Shown here: positions 1 through 11,466 of the stretch, piece after piece
Layout of the letters: each line of letters begins with the position of its first letter
Numbering within the stretch: the stretch's first letter is position 1
NCBI GenBank assembly: GCA_946811185.2
Contig: OX328107.1
Location: 14,721,565 to 14,785,564, forward strand
Length of the DNA stretch: 64,000 nt
Direction of reading: 5' to 3'
From: Hippopus hippopus
Taxonomy: Eukaryota > Mollusca > Bivalvia > Cardiida > Cardiidae
The notes under the pieces: model-generated
What the model saw: the letters and a program-made list of their open reading frames with translations, nothing else
Told to the model about the DNA's origin: nothing
The model's database searches: none
Position numbers and translations under genes: made by a program

Positions 1-227
1 ACTGTCAAATAGTTTAAACATTTCCTGATGTTGAAAGTACCCGAATTGGAATTGGAACCGCTTAATTGCAAAAATAGCCTGCCTTGCTTGACCACAAAGT
101 TTCTCTTTTGCCATGTACCAGGAAAGTTTCGGGGTAAAAAATAGATCCATGTATTTGTAGGCTGACGTTACATTTAACGTAAGTATCATTAAATTTCCAA
201 CGTTCGGAATTTCATAATGGGTCACCG
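1..227 (-). pseudogene. LINE reverse transcriptase, 3' part, split by LTR element
   Basis: Read on the minus strand this stretch encodes the segment that normally follows the FADD box of a non-LTR reverse transcriptase: a YKYM...FTPKLSW-like block, then a Q-A-R-xx-I-F-A-I stretch and an F-G-Y-F block. It continues the reading of the LINE fragment at 8871-9145, which was interrupted by the Ty3/gypsy insertion; both flanks of that insertion carry ACCG. There is at least one frame change and one stop, so it is dead. The rest of the LINE lies to the left of the window. The family (CR1/RTE/Jockey side) cannot be fixed from so little. Confidence 0.7.
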
Positions 228-579
228 TGTGACACTACCACCTTAGAATCACCAAAACACGAAAGAGTCGAAAAGTTTTCTTAATATTTAATATCAGTCA
301 GATTGAAAGTTAAGACAAGCCCGCTCTCTGTGTCGCTCTCTCTCTCTCTCAAGATCTTGTCCGTTCTCTTGCTCTCTTAGTTTCGTTCTCCGCCGCTCGC
401 TCATCTCGCACGCATATTTATGTGGACGGACGTACCACACAGACACGTGCCGATTATACAACACGCTGGGATCACGTATTCCACCTGATACCCAGGGCAT
501 GTATAATGTTAAAAATACATCTCAAAATATGTATCCAAGGTTGCACTTTCGTACCTACGCCGAAGGTCATAGTGTTACA
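228..579 (-). repeat. 3' LTR of the Ty3/gypsy element
   Basis: 352 bp, TGTGAC...GTTACA as read on the plus strand, almost identical to 8523-8870. It contains a CT microsatellite (about 335-350) that is 4 bases longer than in the other LTR. The LTRs also differ at three single positions (a g/t after CAGATT, a c/t in the CTCT tract before TTAG, and t/g in GCAC[T/G]TTCG). Confidence 0.95.
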
Positions 580-600
580 TCCGTCCCTTTCTTTAAAATT
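580..600 (-). other. polypurine tract of the LTR element
   Basis: Immediately upstream of the 3' LTR on the minus strand lies a purine-rich run (AAAGAAAGGGACGGA). This is the expected position and composition for the plus-strand primer of reverse transcription. Confidence 0.7.
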
Positions 601-878
601 TTCTACTTGTTGAAAATTAAACTGTATTAAATATCAACTATGATATTAACGATAGTATTGAACTAAACTTATAAAATGAGTCTGTCAGCATAGCGTGTGT
701 AAGGTAGAAATTGAATGTTTCTGAAACTGTTGATTGTAGCACTAATGAAATTAAACACTTATAACGATAAATAATTAATTTCTTTAAGTCTTATTTTATT
801 CTTGTCGATTGTCTGTCGTTGTACCAGTTCGTTGTACCATTCGTTGTATCAATTCACTATACCAGTTTATTGTACCAC

Positions 879-1145
879 TCATAATGGACGTCCATCACGC
901 TGAAGAGTCCTCATTGCGTGATAGCTCCTAGCCTGTGGTGCTGTCGGTTTCTCGTCATAAATGGCTGTGAAATTGCCTGTCGTTAGTCTAGTGGCTGCTT
1001 CTACAGCGATGTCAACAGACAGTTTAGTTAATAATTCCGGTTCCACAGATGGTAACTCCTTTTTCAAAATAAATTCGAATGTTTTTGAGACTTCGTGTAC
1101 AATTTTATTCCAGTTATTATTTGCCATTTTGAATAATATCCACAA
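879..1145 (-). CDS. small ORF downstream of env, function unknown
   Basis: 88-residue open frame between the env-like gene and the 3' LTR. It is moderately charged, with no motif, membrane segment or cysteine pattern that I recognise. It could be a small accessory frame of the retroelement or chance; the surrounding 580-1412 stretch otherwise holds T-rich non-coding sequence. Low confidence that it is expressed. Confidence 0.2.
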   Translation of the reverse strand: MWILFKMANNNWNKIVHEVSKTFEFILKKELPSVEPELLTKLSVDIAVEAATRLTTGNFTAIYDEKPTAPQARSYHAMRTLQRDGRPL

Positions 1146-1412
1146 CAGTTTGATGAGCTTTTTCGTTGTTCTCGGGCTTTTAAATGTTTGGTACGCATTT
1201 TTTTTTTTATTTGAGAGAGAGCTACTTTGTACTTCTTTTTTTTTTAAGTGGTGTTTTCTATTTCATAACTAAGAAAAACACACAAAAGTGTCTTAATTGG
1301 GTTCTTCACCACGCAACGCTTGAGGCAATTACGTGGGCTTTTTACCCCGTTATCAAGCAATATAACACAAAAAATTATAAACAAAAATCAAAAGGTAACC
1401 TCGTCTGTCTAC

Positions 1413-3478
1413 TCATAACCTTGTGTCTTCGGTTATAATACATGGATACAAACTAGGATTGTATTTTACTTCCGCAGATAGTGTTGGCGCAGATCCGGCT
1501 GGTAGTTTGGTCCTACACGACTCCATGGCTCGGAGCTCAGCTTCAGCTGTAGCCGTCTTCTGTCGACTCACCATACACATTTTGTGAAAACAACTTGGCA
1601 GATAGCAACTCTTTTTGTTTCGTTTACAATAGCAATAGACAATGACAAATATAAACAACATGATTACGAGCACAAGGCTAACGTATTGCCGAAATGTCCA
1701 GTCGGAATTCGAGTCAAAGTCAGCGTCAGTCGATAATTCTAAATGTGTAATTAAATTGTCTAACGATAAGTCTTTGATGTCAGTCAGCTGGGTTGGGATT
1801 GAAATATTCGACACGTTAGGGAATTTATCGTTCAAGGGTCTCCAAACCATTGAATAAGAGAAATTTGCTGTTTTTAATTCCCAGAAATTTTCGTGTGATA
1901 CCTTAGACTTTCCTACACTGAAAGGTTCCATCAGAGAGAAATGTTTGTTTGAAGCAATGCATTCACTTTCAACCTTAATAACATCTAAGGGCGGTTTAGT
2001 TTGCAATTCTGTGTGCTGGCCATTACACACTAATGCGAATTTTAAACTTTCCTTAGAGACGATTAACCAGGTAGAATCAAACAAGTGCTTTGCTACAGGT
2101 AAGGTCATTGAGGTTACTTGCGTAAAACAGTAGTGTCTTATCGCGCCTGTAGTAGATATGAAAAGATTTATGAGGCACGCGTTGCTCAGGCTCGTAGAGA
2201 ATACAGGACTATATACTGTACAAAACCTAGCGTTTTTATGACTGCACGCTTGTATTTCACTATCTGTCAATAGCTGATATTTTGTTCTAGCCTTGTCAAT
2301 TAAGAAGCCATTTGATTCTAACCTGTAGGTGGCTAATAAACCTGTATCTTGTGACTTACGAGAATGGGTGATGGTAACAGGTGGTAAGATCGGAATAGAA
2401 ATAACCTTGTACACCTCGTACTCAGTGTCTAATTTTAACATTGGTATGGCAATGACTATTATTATTTTTCCGTCAAGAAAGAAAGTTGTGGTCGTGAGGT
2501 ATTTATAGGAAGACCAAATATCTGTTTTGGGGTTTGCGATTAAAGCCATTAGATCTGGGGCTGATTCTTGTATTTCTAAGAGTAGTTGTCTTAGGCGTAA
2601 TGGGTTTATTGTTCTAGTAGACAATTTTCCAAGAGCAAGATAATCTAACTGTGCTCTTAATTCAGTTAAGAACGATCGTGCATTGTGGATTAACACATTT
2701 ATTTCATCGATAAGTAAGTCGATACGTGCATATACTTTGAGTCGAGGAATCTACGATTTTCTTTTATCCTTCGCGCGAGTTCGTGCGTCACTTGAGTTAT
2801 CTTAATATCCATTTCTCGAATACTACCGATTATTTCAATGATTGATTGTCTATTTTCTCGAATCAGAACACGTGATTCGTTTATGATCGTAAGACTTTGT
2901 TCTACAACATGTACTATTCTGCATTGGTTAAGTGTCAAAGACGAAATTTGGTTTCTCATTTGCTTTAGATCAGACTCACTGACAGTTCCAAATAACCAAG
3001 ATAACGCGTCACCAACAAAAGGAAGAAATGACCTACGTTTTCTCGTGGGGTTTGCAACTGAGCTTAACTGTGCAATGTCATTCTTAATACTAACCTCTAC
3101 GCTTTCAAGATAGAAAACTTCTTGATGTAAGCCCTCAAATGTATTCTTAAATGCCTCAAAATCCTCATTATTTTTAAAATATCTTGATTTTGACACGTCG
3201 AATAGAGCATTAACTAGTTCTAAATCTTCCCTTAACCTTGCCATTAATTGCTCTAACTCGTTAAAATCGATAACTATTGTTGCTAGCCATTTTGCTCTAG
3301 TTGTAGATATTTCGTTTGTCTTATAGAAAACAACATTGTCTCTTACTATTACGTCACTAGGTATGATCGCTGCAGCCGACCAAAACACACAACTTAAAGA
3401 AACAACAACTGCCAAAATGTTTATCACAAACATCCCGACCTGTGAAATACAGAAGGTCGATATACGTAAAATGTACAC
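1413..3478 (-). pseudogene. env: env-like fusion glycoprotein, frame broken
   Basis: Two consecutive open frames (3478-2699, 259 residues; 2696-1413, 427 residues) together make the size of an errantivirus/baculovirus-F-like envelope protein. The first has a hydrophobic signal-like segment (about residues 16-37), a furin-type RKRR at 146-149, a hydrophobic glycine-containing fusion-peptide-like stretch right after it (151-165), and a heptad-rich region to about 245. The second has one strong transmembrane segment (about 335-357), a short Cys/Lys juxtamembrane stretch and a cytosolic tail. The frame changes around 2700-2735, so no continuous product is readable. Placement after integrase and before the 3' LTR fits a third gene expressed from a subgenomic or spliced RNA. 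Family assignment is by layout, not by alignment. Confidence 0.8.
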
Positions 3479-3634
3479 AACATTTTATCCTAAACGTACA
3501 CGACGTTTGTCATTAGATATTCGGTAGATCTACCTTTAACACGAATTTTCAAACCTACTGTTGAAAATACCTATTATATTCTGCCTTGAATATAAGTTAG
3601 CCTTCTAGTCAGGCATACACATGCATTTTTATGC

Positions 3635-6600
3635 TTAATTCGACTCTGTTGACGAGTCATTAACAGCTGACAAAGAATCTTGTTCATTTTGTTCACGAAC
3701 CTTACGCGATCTGATTCTTTGACGTAGTTCAGCAAGGGGAAGATCCGATTCCGAACCACTGTGAGAGCGTTCTCTGCGATAACGTTTGACTAGAAATTCG
3801 TTCTCGTCATATGAAACTGTGTCAGAATTTGTATCAGAGGAAAAATCATCGGACGAAACAGGTGGGACAACGTAATTAGAAGGTCGTAATTTTCTACCTG
3901 TTTTATCTGTAGGAATTTCCCATTCATTTAAATTAGCAGGTCGTAAATGTTGTGCATGAACTTTTGTAACATTTTCATCTAATTGGTTTCTTATGATAAA
4001 TGTTACAGGTGAAGTTTGTTCGATTATGCTATAATAAGGTTGCCATTTAATATCTAATTTATTCTTTCTGGTATGGTTTTTATAATACACGGAATCACCT
4101 ATTTGAAACTTTACTTCTTGAGCATGGCGATTTGCCAACTCATTTCTCTTCTTTTTCGCTCTTTTCCGATTTTGATGAACCCAAAGAAAAGCTTTGTGTT
4201 GTTGTTCTAACGCCATTTTGTGAGGTTCTTCGCCTTGATACTTTCGTCTTCTTTTTAAAAGATTATCTATTGGTAAGACTGGTTCGTTGCCAAATAAAAG
4301 AAAGAAAGGTGAACACTTTGTAGACTCATTAACACCAAAGCGGATTGCTGCTAAAGCTTGATTTAGAAACATATCCCATGAGCCAACATCTGTTTGTAAT
4401 TTTTTTGATATTATGTCGACTAAAGTTCGGTGATATCTTTCTATCAAACCATTACTTTGTGGATGGTAGAAGGACGTTGTTACGTGATGTATGTTAAGTT
4501 CAGCTAATGTTTCTTTCACTGTTTGATTAATGTTTTCAGATCCATTATCAGACAAAATTTCTAAAGGACAAGAATAACGAACAAATATTTCATCAATAAT
4601 TAAGTGTGCTATCGTCTGAGCACTCTTATCAGGACAAGCAAATGCTTCAGGGTATCCTGAAAATAGGTCAATAAAACTAACAATGTACTTGTTTCCTGAC
4701 AATGACGTAGGGTATGGTCCGCTAACATCTACAGCACATTTTGCCCACGCGTATGGAGGTGTATCAGTTTCTTGTATAGCTGTTTTTGTTTTTTGATTGC
4801 TACGCGTCTGACAAACTATACATGATGTTACATACGATGTAACATCTTTATATAAGTTAACCCAATAATACTTAGCCCGTATGGCGTCATAAGTCTTATC
4901 TATTCCCATATGCCCTAAGGTAGAGTGGTACTCTGCTAAAATAGCATTTTGTAAATGACTAGGAATGTAAAGACGAAGGATTGGTTCAGTATCTGGGTAC
5001 GAAATAAAGTACAAAACGTTATCTGAGAGCAAGTGCTTTTTCGCAAGAGACAAAGACAAGGATTCATTTCGCAAGCCCTGCTTGATATGATGAATAGTTT
5101 CATCCTTATCTTGCTCAACAGCCATATCAAGTTCATTTTTATAGATAGGCTTTTCTACCCTATCTTCGAAATGTGGCTGGCACCTTCCACATTGCTTCGG
5201 CCTAAAACGATTTTTTTTATTCTAAACATTTGACCGCTAACATCTGGGTCAAGTAAGGGAGATTCATCTGACTGAAGTGCGTTGGGTGGCACACAAGATA
5301 AAAGATCAGCGACCGAATTCTTCGTGCCTGCAAGATACTCAATCTTACAGTTATAGCCTGCTATGCTCAACGCCCACAATGAAACTTTCTTATTTTGCAT
5401 TGGTGACTCAAGCAAATATTTAAGTGGTTTATGGTCACAAAAAATAGTGAACTCTGCGTTGTGTAAGTAATGATCTAGTTTTTGGAGACTGTAATATATT
5501 GCATAAGCCTCTTTCTCAACAGTAGACCACCTGGTCTGTGTATCACTCAACCTATGTGAGAGATAGTATAGAGGTCGTTCAAGGTCTTGACCTTCCTCTA
5601 CAGTTGTTTGCGTAAGACAAGCACCTATACATTTATCACTGGCATCAGTGTACAACTTATATGGTAATCTCGTATCTGGAAAACAGAGAAGTGGCAGCTC
5701 TGATAGTATCTGTTTCAATTTATCAAAGGCTAATTGGCATTCCTCAGACCATCTAAACTTGGCATACTTCCTAGTTAAACCTATAATTGGTTCGGCGATA
5801 CTTGAGAAATGTGGAACAAATCTCCTATAATAGCTACACATTCCAATGAAGCTTCGAACTTCTTTCACGCTCGAGGGAGGTGAGAGTGATCGAATTACAT
5901 CAATCTTCTTTTGCTGGGGTTGGATACCATGTTCATTTATAACGAAGCCTAGATAGTTCGTTTCCTTTTCTAGAAAACTGCACTTTTTCAACTTTAGGCG
6001 TAAACTGTGCTTACGTAGGCGGTCAAACACAAGTTGGATGTGTTCCAAGTGTTCTTCAAGAGTTTCTGAATAAATTAGGATATCATCCAGGTAAGCAGTG
6101 GTAAAATCACTTAACCCTTCAAGTACACGATTCATCAACTCTTGAAATATCGTAGGAGCATTGGTCAGTCCAAATGGCATAACATTGAAGTGAAATAAGC
6201 CTCATTGGCATGTAAAAGCTGTCTTATCCTTATCATTTTCGTCCATTAAAGCTTGCCAATAACCGGACTTTAAGTCTAGTGAACTAAAGTATTTAGCTCG
6301 TCCCAACAAAGCTAAGATATCATCAATGACCGGAAGTGGGTATGAATTAGATTTAGTAATCTTATTTAATTTCCTAAAGTCAACACAAAATCTTTTTGAT
6401 CCATCTTTTTTGTCTACAATGACCACGGGAAATGACCATGATGACCGACTTCTTTCGATTATGTTTGCACCTAACATTTCATCTATGGCCTTGTCTATGA
6501 CCTTCCTGTTATTCAGCTGAGTACGGTTTAAGTTTTATAGGTGGGTGTTAACCAGTATCAATTTTCATGCAAACTGTGTCAGTATGACTAAGTTCAGCGT

Positions 6601-7567
6601 CCGTGTTTGCAAACAGATCGACATTTTTGGTAATGAGGTTAATCACCTTGTTTTTGTGTTCGGGTGGAACGCTCAGGTTATCTAACTCGTAAGTGTGAAG
6701 GTTGTTTACATTACCTGATTTTTCAGGAGAACTCGACTTACCTGGGAATTTTTTATCTACAGCCATAACCTCTGTACGATGAATTAGTGAGATATGGGCG
6801 ACAGGTGTTCCGGATTTGAAAGATAAGGTCTTGTTTGTGGTATTAACCAACATTACAGGTAAGCGGTGATTCCCAGAAAGCTTTGCAATAGAGTTCATCA
6901 TAAGAAGACCTGTCTCATTTCCAATTTGACCTAGTTCAAAAGGTGTAATCTCATATTCTTGCTCTGTAGGCAGTTCGGAGTGCCTTCTCACCTGACATTG
7001 ACAAATATGGGCAGTCTGTGGGGGAATAGTAACCTTGTTTTTTAACCTAGCAACGGAGGCAATATGTACATCGTCCACAAGTGGGATGTATGTCTGATCG
7101 ACCCTGACACAACCAAGGTCATGATAAACACGCACACCACGTGATTGTAACCAGTCTAATCCTATAATAACATTACGGTTTAGATTTTGAACTACGTAAA
7201 ATTTATGCAACATTTTTATACCACCTATACAGAATCCTAGCTCAATGAAGCCGTCTATTCTCAAGGGCGGATTTCCAGCGGTTGCAAGACTTAGATCGTG
7301 TTGTCTTAATTTTGGTTTGTTTTTCAAGGCATGGAAAACACGTCGGTGAATTAATGATACTTCTGCGCCTGAATCAACTAACGCTCTATATTTTAGTTTC
7401 TCAATTTTTATAAGTAAAGAATTTGGACCTTTTGTCACCGAATTTATAATAATGTTACGACCCTTGTTTTGTGGTTTATGGCTCCCCGCATTGGCTTCTA
7501 CATGTGGGAAGCCGTCGCGTTTAGCGGATTTTGTGGCCAGCCTACTTGAAAATTTGTCTTTGGACAT
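3635..7567 (-). pseudogene. pol: pro-pol: protease, RT, RNase H, integrase (broken)
   Basis: The frame entered by -1 shift from gag carries a retropepsin motif DSGA (residues 65-68 of the 7567-6548 frame), but it stops with TAA at 6548-6550 before RT and changes frame near 6510-6525. RT follows in 6477-6202 and 6180-5155, which share a frame but are separated by a TGA at 6202-6204. The YLDD box lies at residues 30-33 of the later segment, and RNase H (YTDAS) follows. The frame changes again at the T8 run 5211-5218 (A8 on the coding strand). Integrase is intact in 5125-3635: zinc-binding H67, H72, C102, C105 and catalytic D133, D193, E229 (D-x59-D-x35-E). I see two nonsense codons and two frame changes, so this copy cannot make a full polyprotein. 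Gene order PR-RT-RH-IN is Ty3/gypsy. Confidence 0.93.
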
Positions 7568-8424
7568 TCCCTGGCAATGTGTCCAATACCCTGACAGTTA
7601 TAACATACAATATTCGGTTTTTTACCGAGCTGTTGTTTTGCATTACTCTGAGCTGCATTTACAGTTGCCTCTTTTTTCATTCTAATTCTACAGTCTTTAA
7701 CGCGGTGGCCTCTTTTTTTACAATAGAAACAAGTTATCTTAGGCCTTGCATGACTTATGTCCATAGGTTCCTCTTCTCTGGGGGCTATAGTTTCTTTTGG
7801 TTCGGTCCCCGTCCGGAGAGTGAATCGTCTTCGGAGATTTTGTTCTCCTGTGGCTGACTTCACTGCATCATTGAAAGTATTGGGGTTATCCCTCATTACT
7901 TTCATTTTCATAAAATCGAATAGAAGACCATCAATAAAGTAGCCAATTAACTGACGTTGTACCGAGGCTTCATCTTGACCCTCGAACGCGTCTTCGGCTA
8001 AAGCGAGCAGTCTTTCTGCATAAACCTGTATAGACTCTCCTTTGTTTTGCTTGACTCTTCGGAGCATTAGAAGGGCGTGTTGGCAGTCTATTACTTCTCT
8101 GAATCTTATTTTTAACTCTTGTTTTATTTGGTCCCATGAATGGTTTCTATTTGCAGACAGATAGCGTTTAAGAAAATCGCTAACTGGGCCATGGCTAGAT
8201 TGATAGGCTATAAGTCGTACGTTTTCCGCTGATGTCTTCGTCAAGGTCGCATATTTTTCTATACTTTTGATCCAGTTTTTAAAGTTTTTTGGCTTCGACC
8301 CGTCAAAGCTTTCAACGATTTTTGCAATGCCTTGTGCTCCAGCAGTTTTAGTGAGCTGACTCATCTGAGTCTTCACAGTTTCAAAAAGTCTAACAAAGGG
8401 AGGTTGTTCTGCCGTCATTTTCAA
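7498..8424 (-). CDS. gag: Gag polyprotein with two zinc knuckles
   Basis: 308 residues, the first gene after the 5' LTR. The first 200 residues are an alpha-helical capsid-type region (retrotrans_gag-like, with an AERLLALA-like helix), followed by a basic stretch. Near the C-terminus are two CCHC knuckles with spacing C-x2-C-x4-H-x4-C (starting CFYC and CYNC), which bind RNA during packaging. The frame is uninterrupted. It overlaps the protease frame by about 70 bases and carries a slippery heptamer near its end. The start at 8424 is the first ATG after the leader. Confidence 0.92.
   Translation of the reverse strand: MKMTAEQPPFVRLFETVKTQMSQLTKTAGAQGIAKIVESFDGSKPKNFKNWIKSIEKYATLTKTSAENVRLIAYQSSHGPVSDFLKRYLSANRNHSWDQIKQELKIRFREVIDCQHALLMLRRVKQNKGESIQVYAERLLALAEDAFEGQDEASVQRQLIGYFIDGLLFDFMKMKVMRDNPNTFNDAVKSATGEQNLRRRFTLRTGTEPKETIAPREEEPMDISHARPKITCFYCKKRGHRVKDCRIRMKKEATVNAAQSNAKQQLGKKPNIVCYNCQGIGHIARECPKTNFQVGWPQNPLNATASHM
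7549..7555 (-). promoter_or_regulatory. candidate -1 ribosomal frameshift site, gag to pro
   Basis: On the coding strand the heptamer A AAT TTT lies in the correct phase of gag (ACA AAT TTT) inside the gag/pro overlap. The -1 frame from there runs directly into the protease frame. The X-XXY-YYZ pattern matches the simultaneous-slippage rule. I have not verified a downstream pseudoknot. Confidence 0.6.
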
Positions 8425-8501
8425 AAAGTGTATAGGAAAAAGTCAACTTACGGTTTTTTGGAGTATTTCTAGTTGTTCCGGTAAATCCAGATCCTGGTTA
8501 A

Positions 8502-8511
8502 CACGGCACCA
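8502..8511 (-). other. primer-binding-like site (tRNA-His type)
   Basis: Eleven bases inside the 5' LTR boundary, on the minus strand, the sequence TGGTGCCGTG is complementary to the acceptor end plus CCA of animal tRNA-His. Beyond ten bases the match needs a 3-base gap before ACCAGGAT, so the primer assignment is tentative. Confidence 0.5.
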
Positions 8512-8522
8512 AAATATAAATA

Positions 8523-8870
8523 TGTGACACTACCACCTTAGAATCACCAAAACACGAAAGAGTCGAAAAGTTTTCTTAATATTTAATATCAGTCAGATTT
8601 AAAGTTAAGACAAGCCCGCTCTCTGTGTCGCTCTCTCTCTCAAGATCTTGTCCGTTCTCTTGCTCTTTTAGTTTCGTTCTCCGCCGCTCGCTCATCTCGC
8701 ACGCATATTTATGTGGACGGACGTACCACACAGACACGTGCCGATTATACAACACGCTGGGATCACGTATTCCACCTGATACCCAGGGCATGTATAATGT
8801 TAAAAATACATCTCAAAATATGTATCCAAGGTTGCACGTTCGTACCTACGCCGAAGGTCATAGTGTTACA
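8523..8870 (-). repeat. 5' LTR of the Ty3/gypsy element
   Basis: 348 bp, near-identical partner of 228-579. The outer flank after GTTACA is ACCG, equal to the 4 bases before the left LTR. Confidence 0.95.
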
Positions 8871-9145
8871 ACCGTTCCTAAAAACAATTATTTGGGTTTT
8901 TGACATATTGACACTCATACCAATTTCCTTACAATAGTTAGAGATAGTATTTTTTAGTTGGCTTTGTAGTTTGTTAACTGTATCTGCACAGTTGGCAATG
9001 TCGTCTGCAAAAAGAAGACGGTAAATTTCAGGTACATTGTTTGTAATAAACATTCCGTTTTTACATTTAGTTTTTAGTGTGGTACATAGGTCATTTATGT
9101 AAAGGCTAAATATCAAAGGTGATAATAAATCAGAATGTTGGACTT
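8871..9145 (-). pseudogene. LINE reverse transcriptase fragment (FADD box)
   Basis: The minus strand reads as the palm of a non-LTR reverse transcriptase: an LSPL-FSLYINDL block, the catalytic FADD box, and then the helix ending in a KT-xx-x-VF stretch. Upstream of about 9145 the similarity ends abruptly, so the element is 5'-truncated. The reading continues at 1-227 on the other side of the LTR insertion. Only this fragment is present. Confidence 0.85.
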
Positions 9146-9149
9146 GCAG

Positions 9150-9400
9150 GTTAAATCTTTGAAAAAGCTTAGTAATGCTCTTGAGGCCACATTTTCAGTC
9201 CAGTACTCATGACAGTTGGTCAGAATGTTTGTCTTGACAATATCTGGGACAAGTTTGAATATGGGTCTTTTGGGGTCAGAAACTGGGTCACCAGGTCAAA
9301 TCTTAGTAAAAACTTGTATACACTCTTGATGCCATATGTTATGGTTAATACTTAAGAAAGTTGGACAGAATGTATGTCTTCTGATGAGATTGGTTATTCC
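9150..9400. repeat. decayed copy of the 145-bp composite repeat family
   Basis: The stretch has the phrases (gtcagaatgtttgtcttgac, a 'gacctagtttttgacc'-like block) of the tandem unit that is well preserved at 23770-25800, but here only about one and a half diverged units remain. Confidence 0.5.
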
Positions 9401-11265
9401 CCCAATTCGACCCATCCATCACCAAGTCTTGAACCAGATACAATGTTTATGTCAGGGTCAAGTTGCTGATTTGCCATGCCAATTAGAGGCAGAGTCACAA
9501 CCCCAGTCCATGACAACAGACAGCCCCTAGCAACAAAACCCACTACTGTAACAATTGCGTAACAAAACCATTCTGTAATGCACACACAGTAATCACAAGG
9601 CTAACCTACTGGAATGATGTATCAAACTACATGTACGATGGACGTGTTTGTTGCCACCAAATACAGCCCTTGTGCAGCTTGAACCTGTAACCTTCCACAA
9701 AATGTCATCAGCCAATACCTAAGGTTCTTGCGTAAGAGATTTATGGCTGTAATAATGCTGCTGGAGTATCGAACTGATACTGACACTTATGTTTTGTTCT
9801 TTGAGGACACCCCTCTACCTTACTTCAGCAAAGACTGACTGGCCTTATCGTGTTTCAAGGGAAAAAGTAGTGCTGTTGTTTTCAAAAATGATCATTCTGT
9901 TTATTTTCTGTCTATGTTCAGTCAATTACTGTCCAAGTAGATATATACTGCATTATAAAAAACAAGTACATTGTATTCCACTTAAATGGCATATTACGCG
10001 TCTTGATGTTCCATCATGTCCAAAATCACCCAACCGTGTGTCTGATGTGACCCGACGTGTCCCATATGACCCTTCAGTAACTATCCAGTTTATATCCTGG
10101 ATGGTTCCCTCTTTTTCAACTCAATTATGTGTTGGAAAAGATGAGTACCAAGTAAAAGATTCAAATTATATATAGATCATGTAGGATGTATTTCCTCTCT
10201 TCATTTAAAAGAATAATATCTGACAGCCGCTTAACTGTCCAAAACTACCTAACATTGCTTTAAATTCTTGAGGGTTGGTAACGACTCATTCTCAAATTGT
10301 TTGACCATTCAGTGTCGCCATACTTTTAATGGAAAAAAATAAAAAAGATTCATGACCTCCAGGGGATAATGGTAAGCAAAATTACCAACAATGACATGCA
10401 AACACAAAATTCAGATGTATCTTGCCCTTCCTGAGGCCGTCCAATGAACACCCATGCACATTATGTGTAGCATGGTCACTCAAATTGTCATATCGCCAAG
10501 AAATAATCATTATTGATGTAGACTAATGCCACCAATTAAAACAAGTATTTCGAGGTAAACATCCTTTTTACGCGAAGCCTTGCTACATTTCAAAAAAAAA
10601 GATCTAACATAATATAAGGAATGCTAAAATGATGACGAGACTCAGTTGTGACGCCAATTCTCTGTAATAAATGGGAAATCTCAGTAAGTCACCAAGATTC
10701 GGTTGAAGAATCTGATTTTGTTCGGTTTGATATAACAGATAGCTCCTCTAGAGACTTATTTTTAACACTCTTACCATTTTTTCAACACACAGCACCTGGT
10801 AAGATCGGTAAAAGATGTAGAATTCATTTAAGTCGAACCATAATAATTATGTAGTGATAAACCAATCTTGTCAAAGATTCGGAATAAAATAAGTGCATCT
10901 AACTCTGAAATGTAAATGAATGCATATTCGAGACCAGAAATGATGTGTGGTATATGTGCAAAGTGATTTTGTTGGCTAGTACACTCGACCTTTTTAAAAT
11001 ATAACGAAAAAGCTGGTTCATACTTGTAAACATTAATAAACGAGTTGTAATAAACAAGCCCTTGACATCAATCATGTCAAAATAATGATGGCAGAATCAT
11101 GTAATTCAACATTATTTACCTTCGATTCTATTTCGGTTGTTAAAATACTTTTGATTTCAGTGAATGTTGTGTCTGATTATGATGCAAACTTCATGATTCT
11201 GATGTTATGTTTTAGAAACTATGATGTATTTCTAAAAAGGTCTCGTTGACTGCATATTGCATAAT
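9401..11265. other. no recognisable gene
   Basis: AT-rich non-coding sequence. The longest open frame (9789-10175) has no domain, codon bias or splice context that I can defend. No repeats are evident. Confidence 0.5.
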
Positions 11266-11269
11266 ATTC

Positions 11270-11445
11270 TGCTGCAAATTATATTTTAGCCATGCTGTAT
11301 GAAAAGGGATTTGATGCATATGCAAAAAGTATCGACCCATGTCAGTCTGCCCAGTTTGCACAGGCTGACCAATGTGGAAACAATTTGCTCTTTGCAAATT
11401 TTCTACAGAGTCAAGTATCACTCTACCTCATGATTTGACAAAATG
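11270..11445 (-). repeat. dispersed short repeat, copy 1 of 3
   Basis: It shares blocks with 53160-53325 and 63295-63435: gcatatgcaaaaagtatcgac, a 'cagcctg...caggctga' palindromic core and a 'catgatttgac / gaatcatgag' edge. This copy is in the opposite orientation to the other two. It is a small non-autonomous family of unknown class. Confidence 0.55.
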
Positions 11446-11466
11446 GATTTTGTAGATCCATCACTA

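Larger units (their letters stand above)
228..8870 (-). mobile_element. Ty3/gypsy LTR retrotransposon with env-like gene
   Basis: Two LTRs (228-579 and 8523-8870) start TGTGAC and end GTTACA and are flanked by the same 4 bases, ACCG (224-227 and 8871-8874). Reading on the minus strand, the order is 5' LTR, primer-binding-like site, gag, protease, reverse transcriptase, RNase H, integrase, env-like gene, polypurine tract, 3' LTR. This order is Ty3/gypsy (Metaviridae), and the third gene resembles errantivirus env. The LTRs differ by about three substitutions and one CT-repeat length change, so insertion was recent, yet pol and env carry several breaks. It inserted into a LINE reverse transcriptase in the same orientation. 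Confidence 0.95.

Noticed and set aside
294..500. 68-residue minus-strand frame in the left LTR, repeated as 71 residues at 8576-8791
   Set aside because: It is present only because both LTRs share the sequence; no domain, and it lies over regulatory LTR sequence.
9789..10175. 128-residue plus-strand frame
   Set aside because: No recognisable domain, composition like non-coding DNA, no neighbours or splice context.
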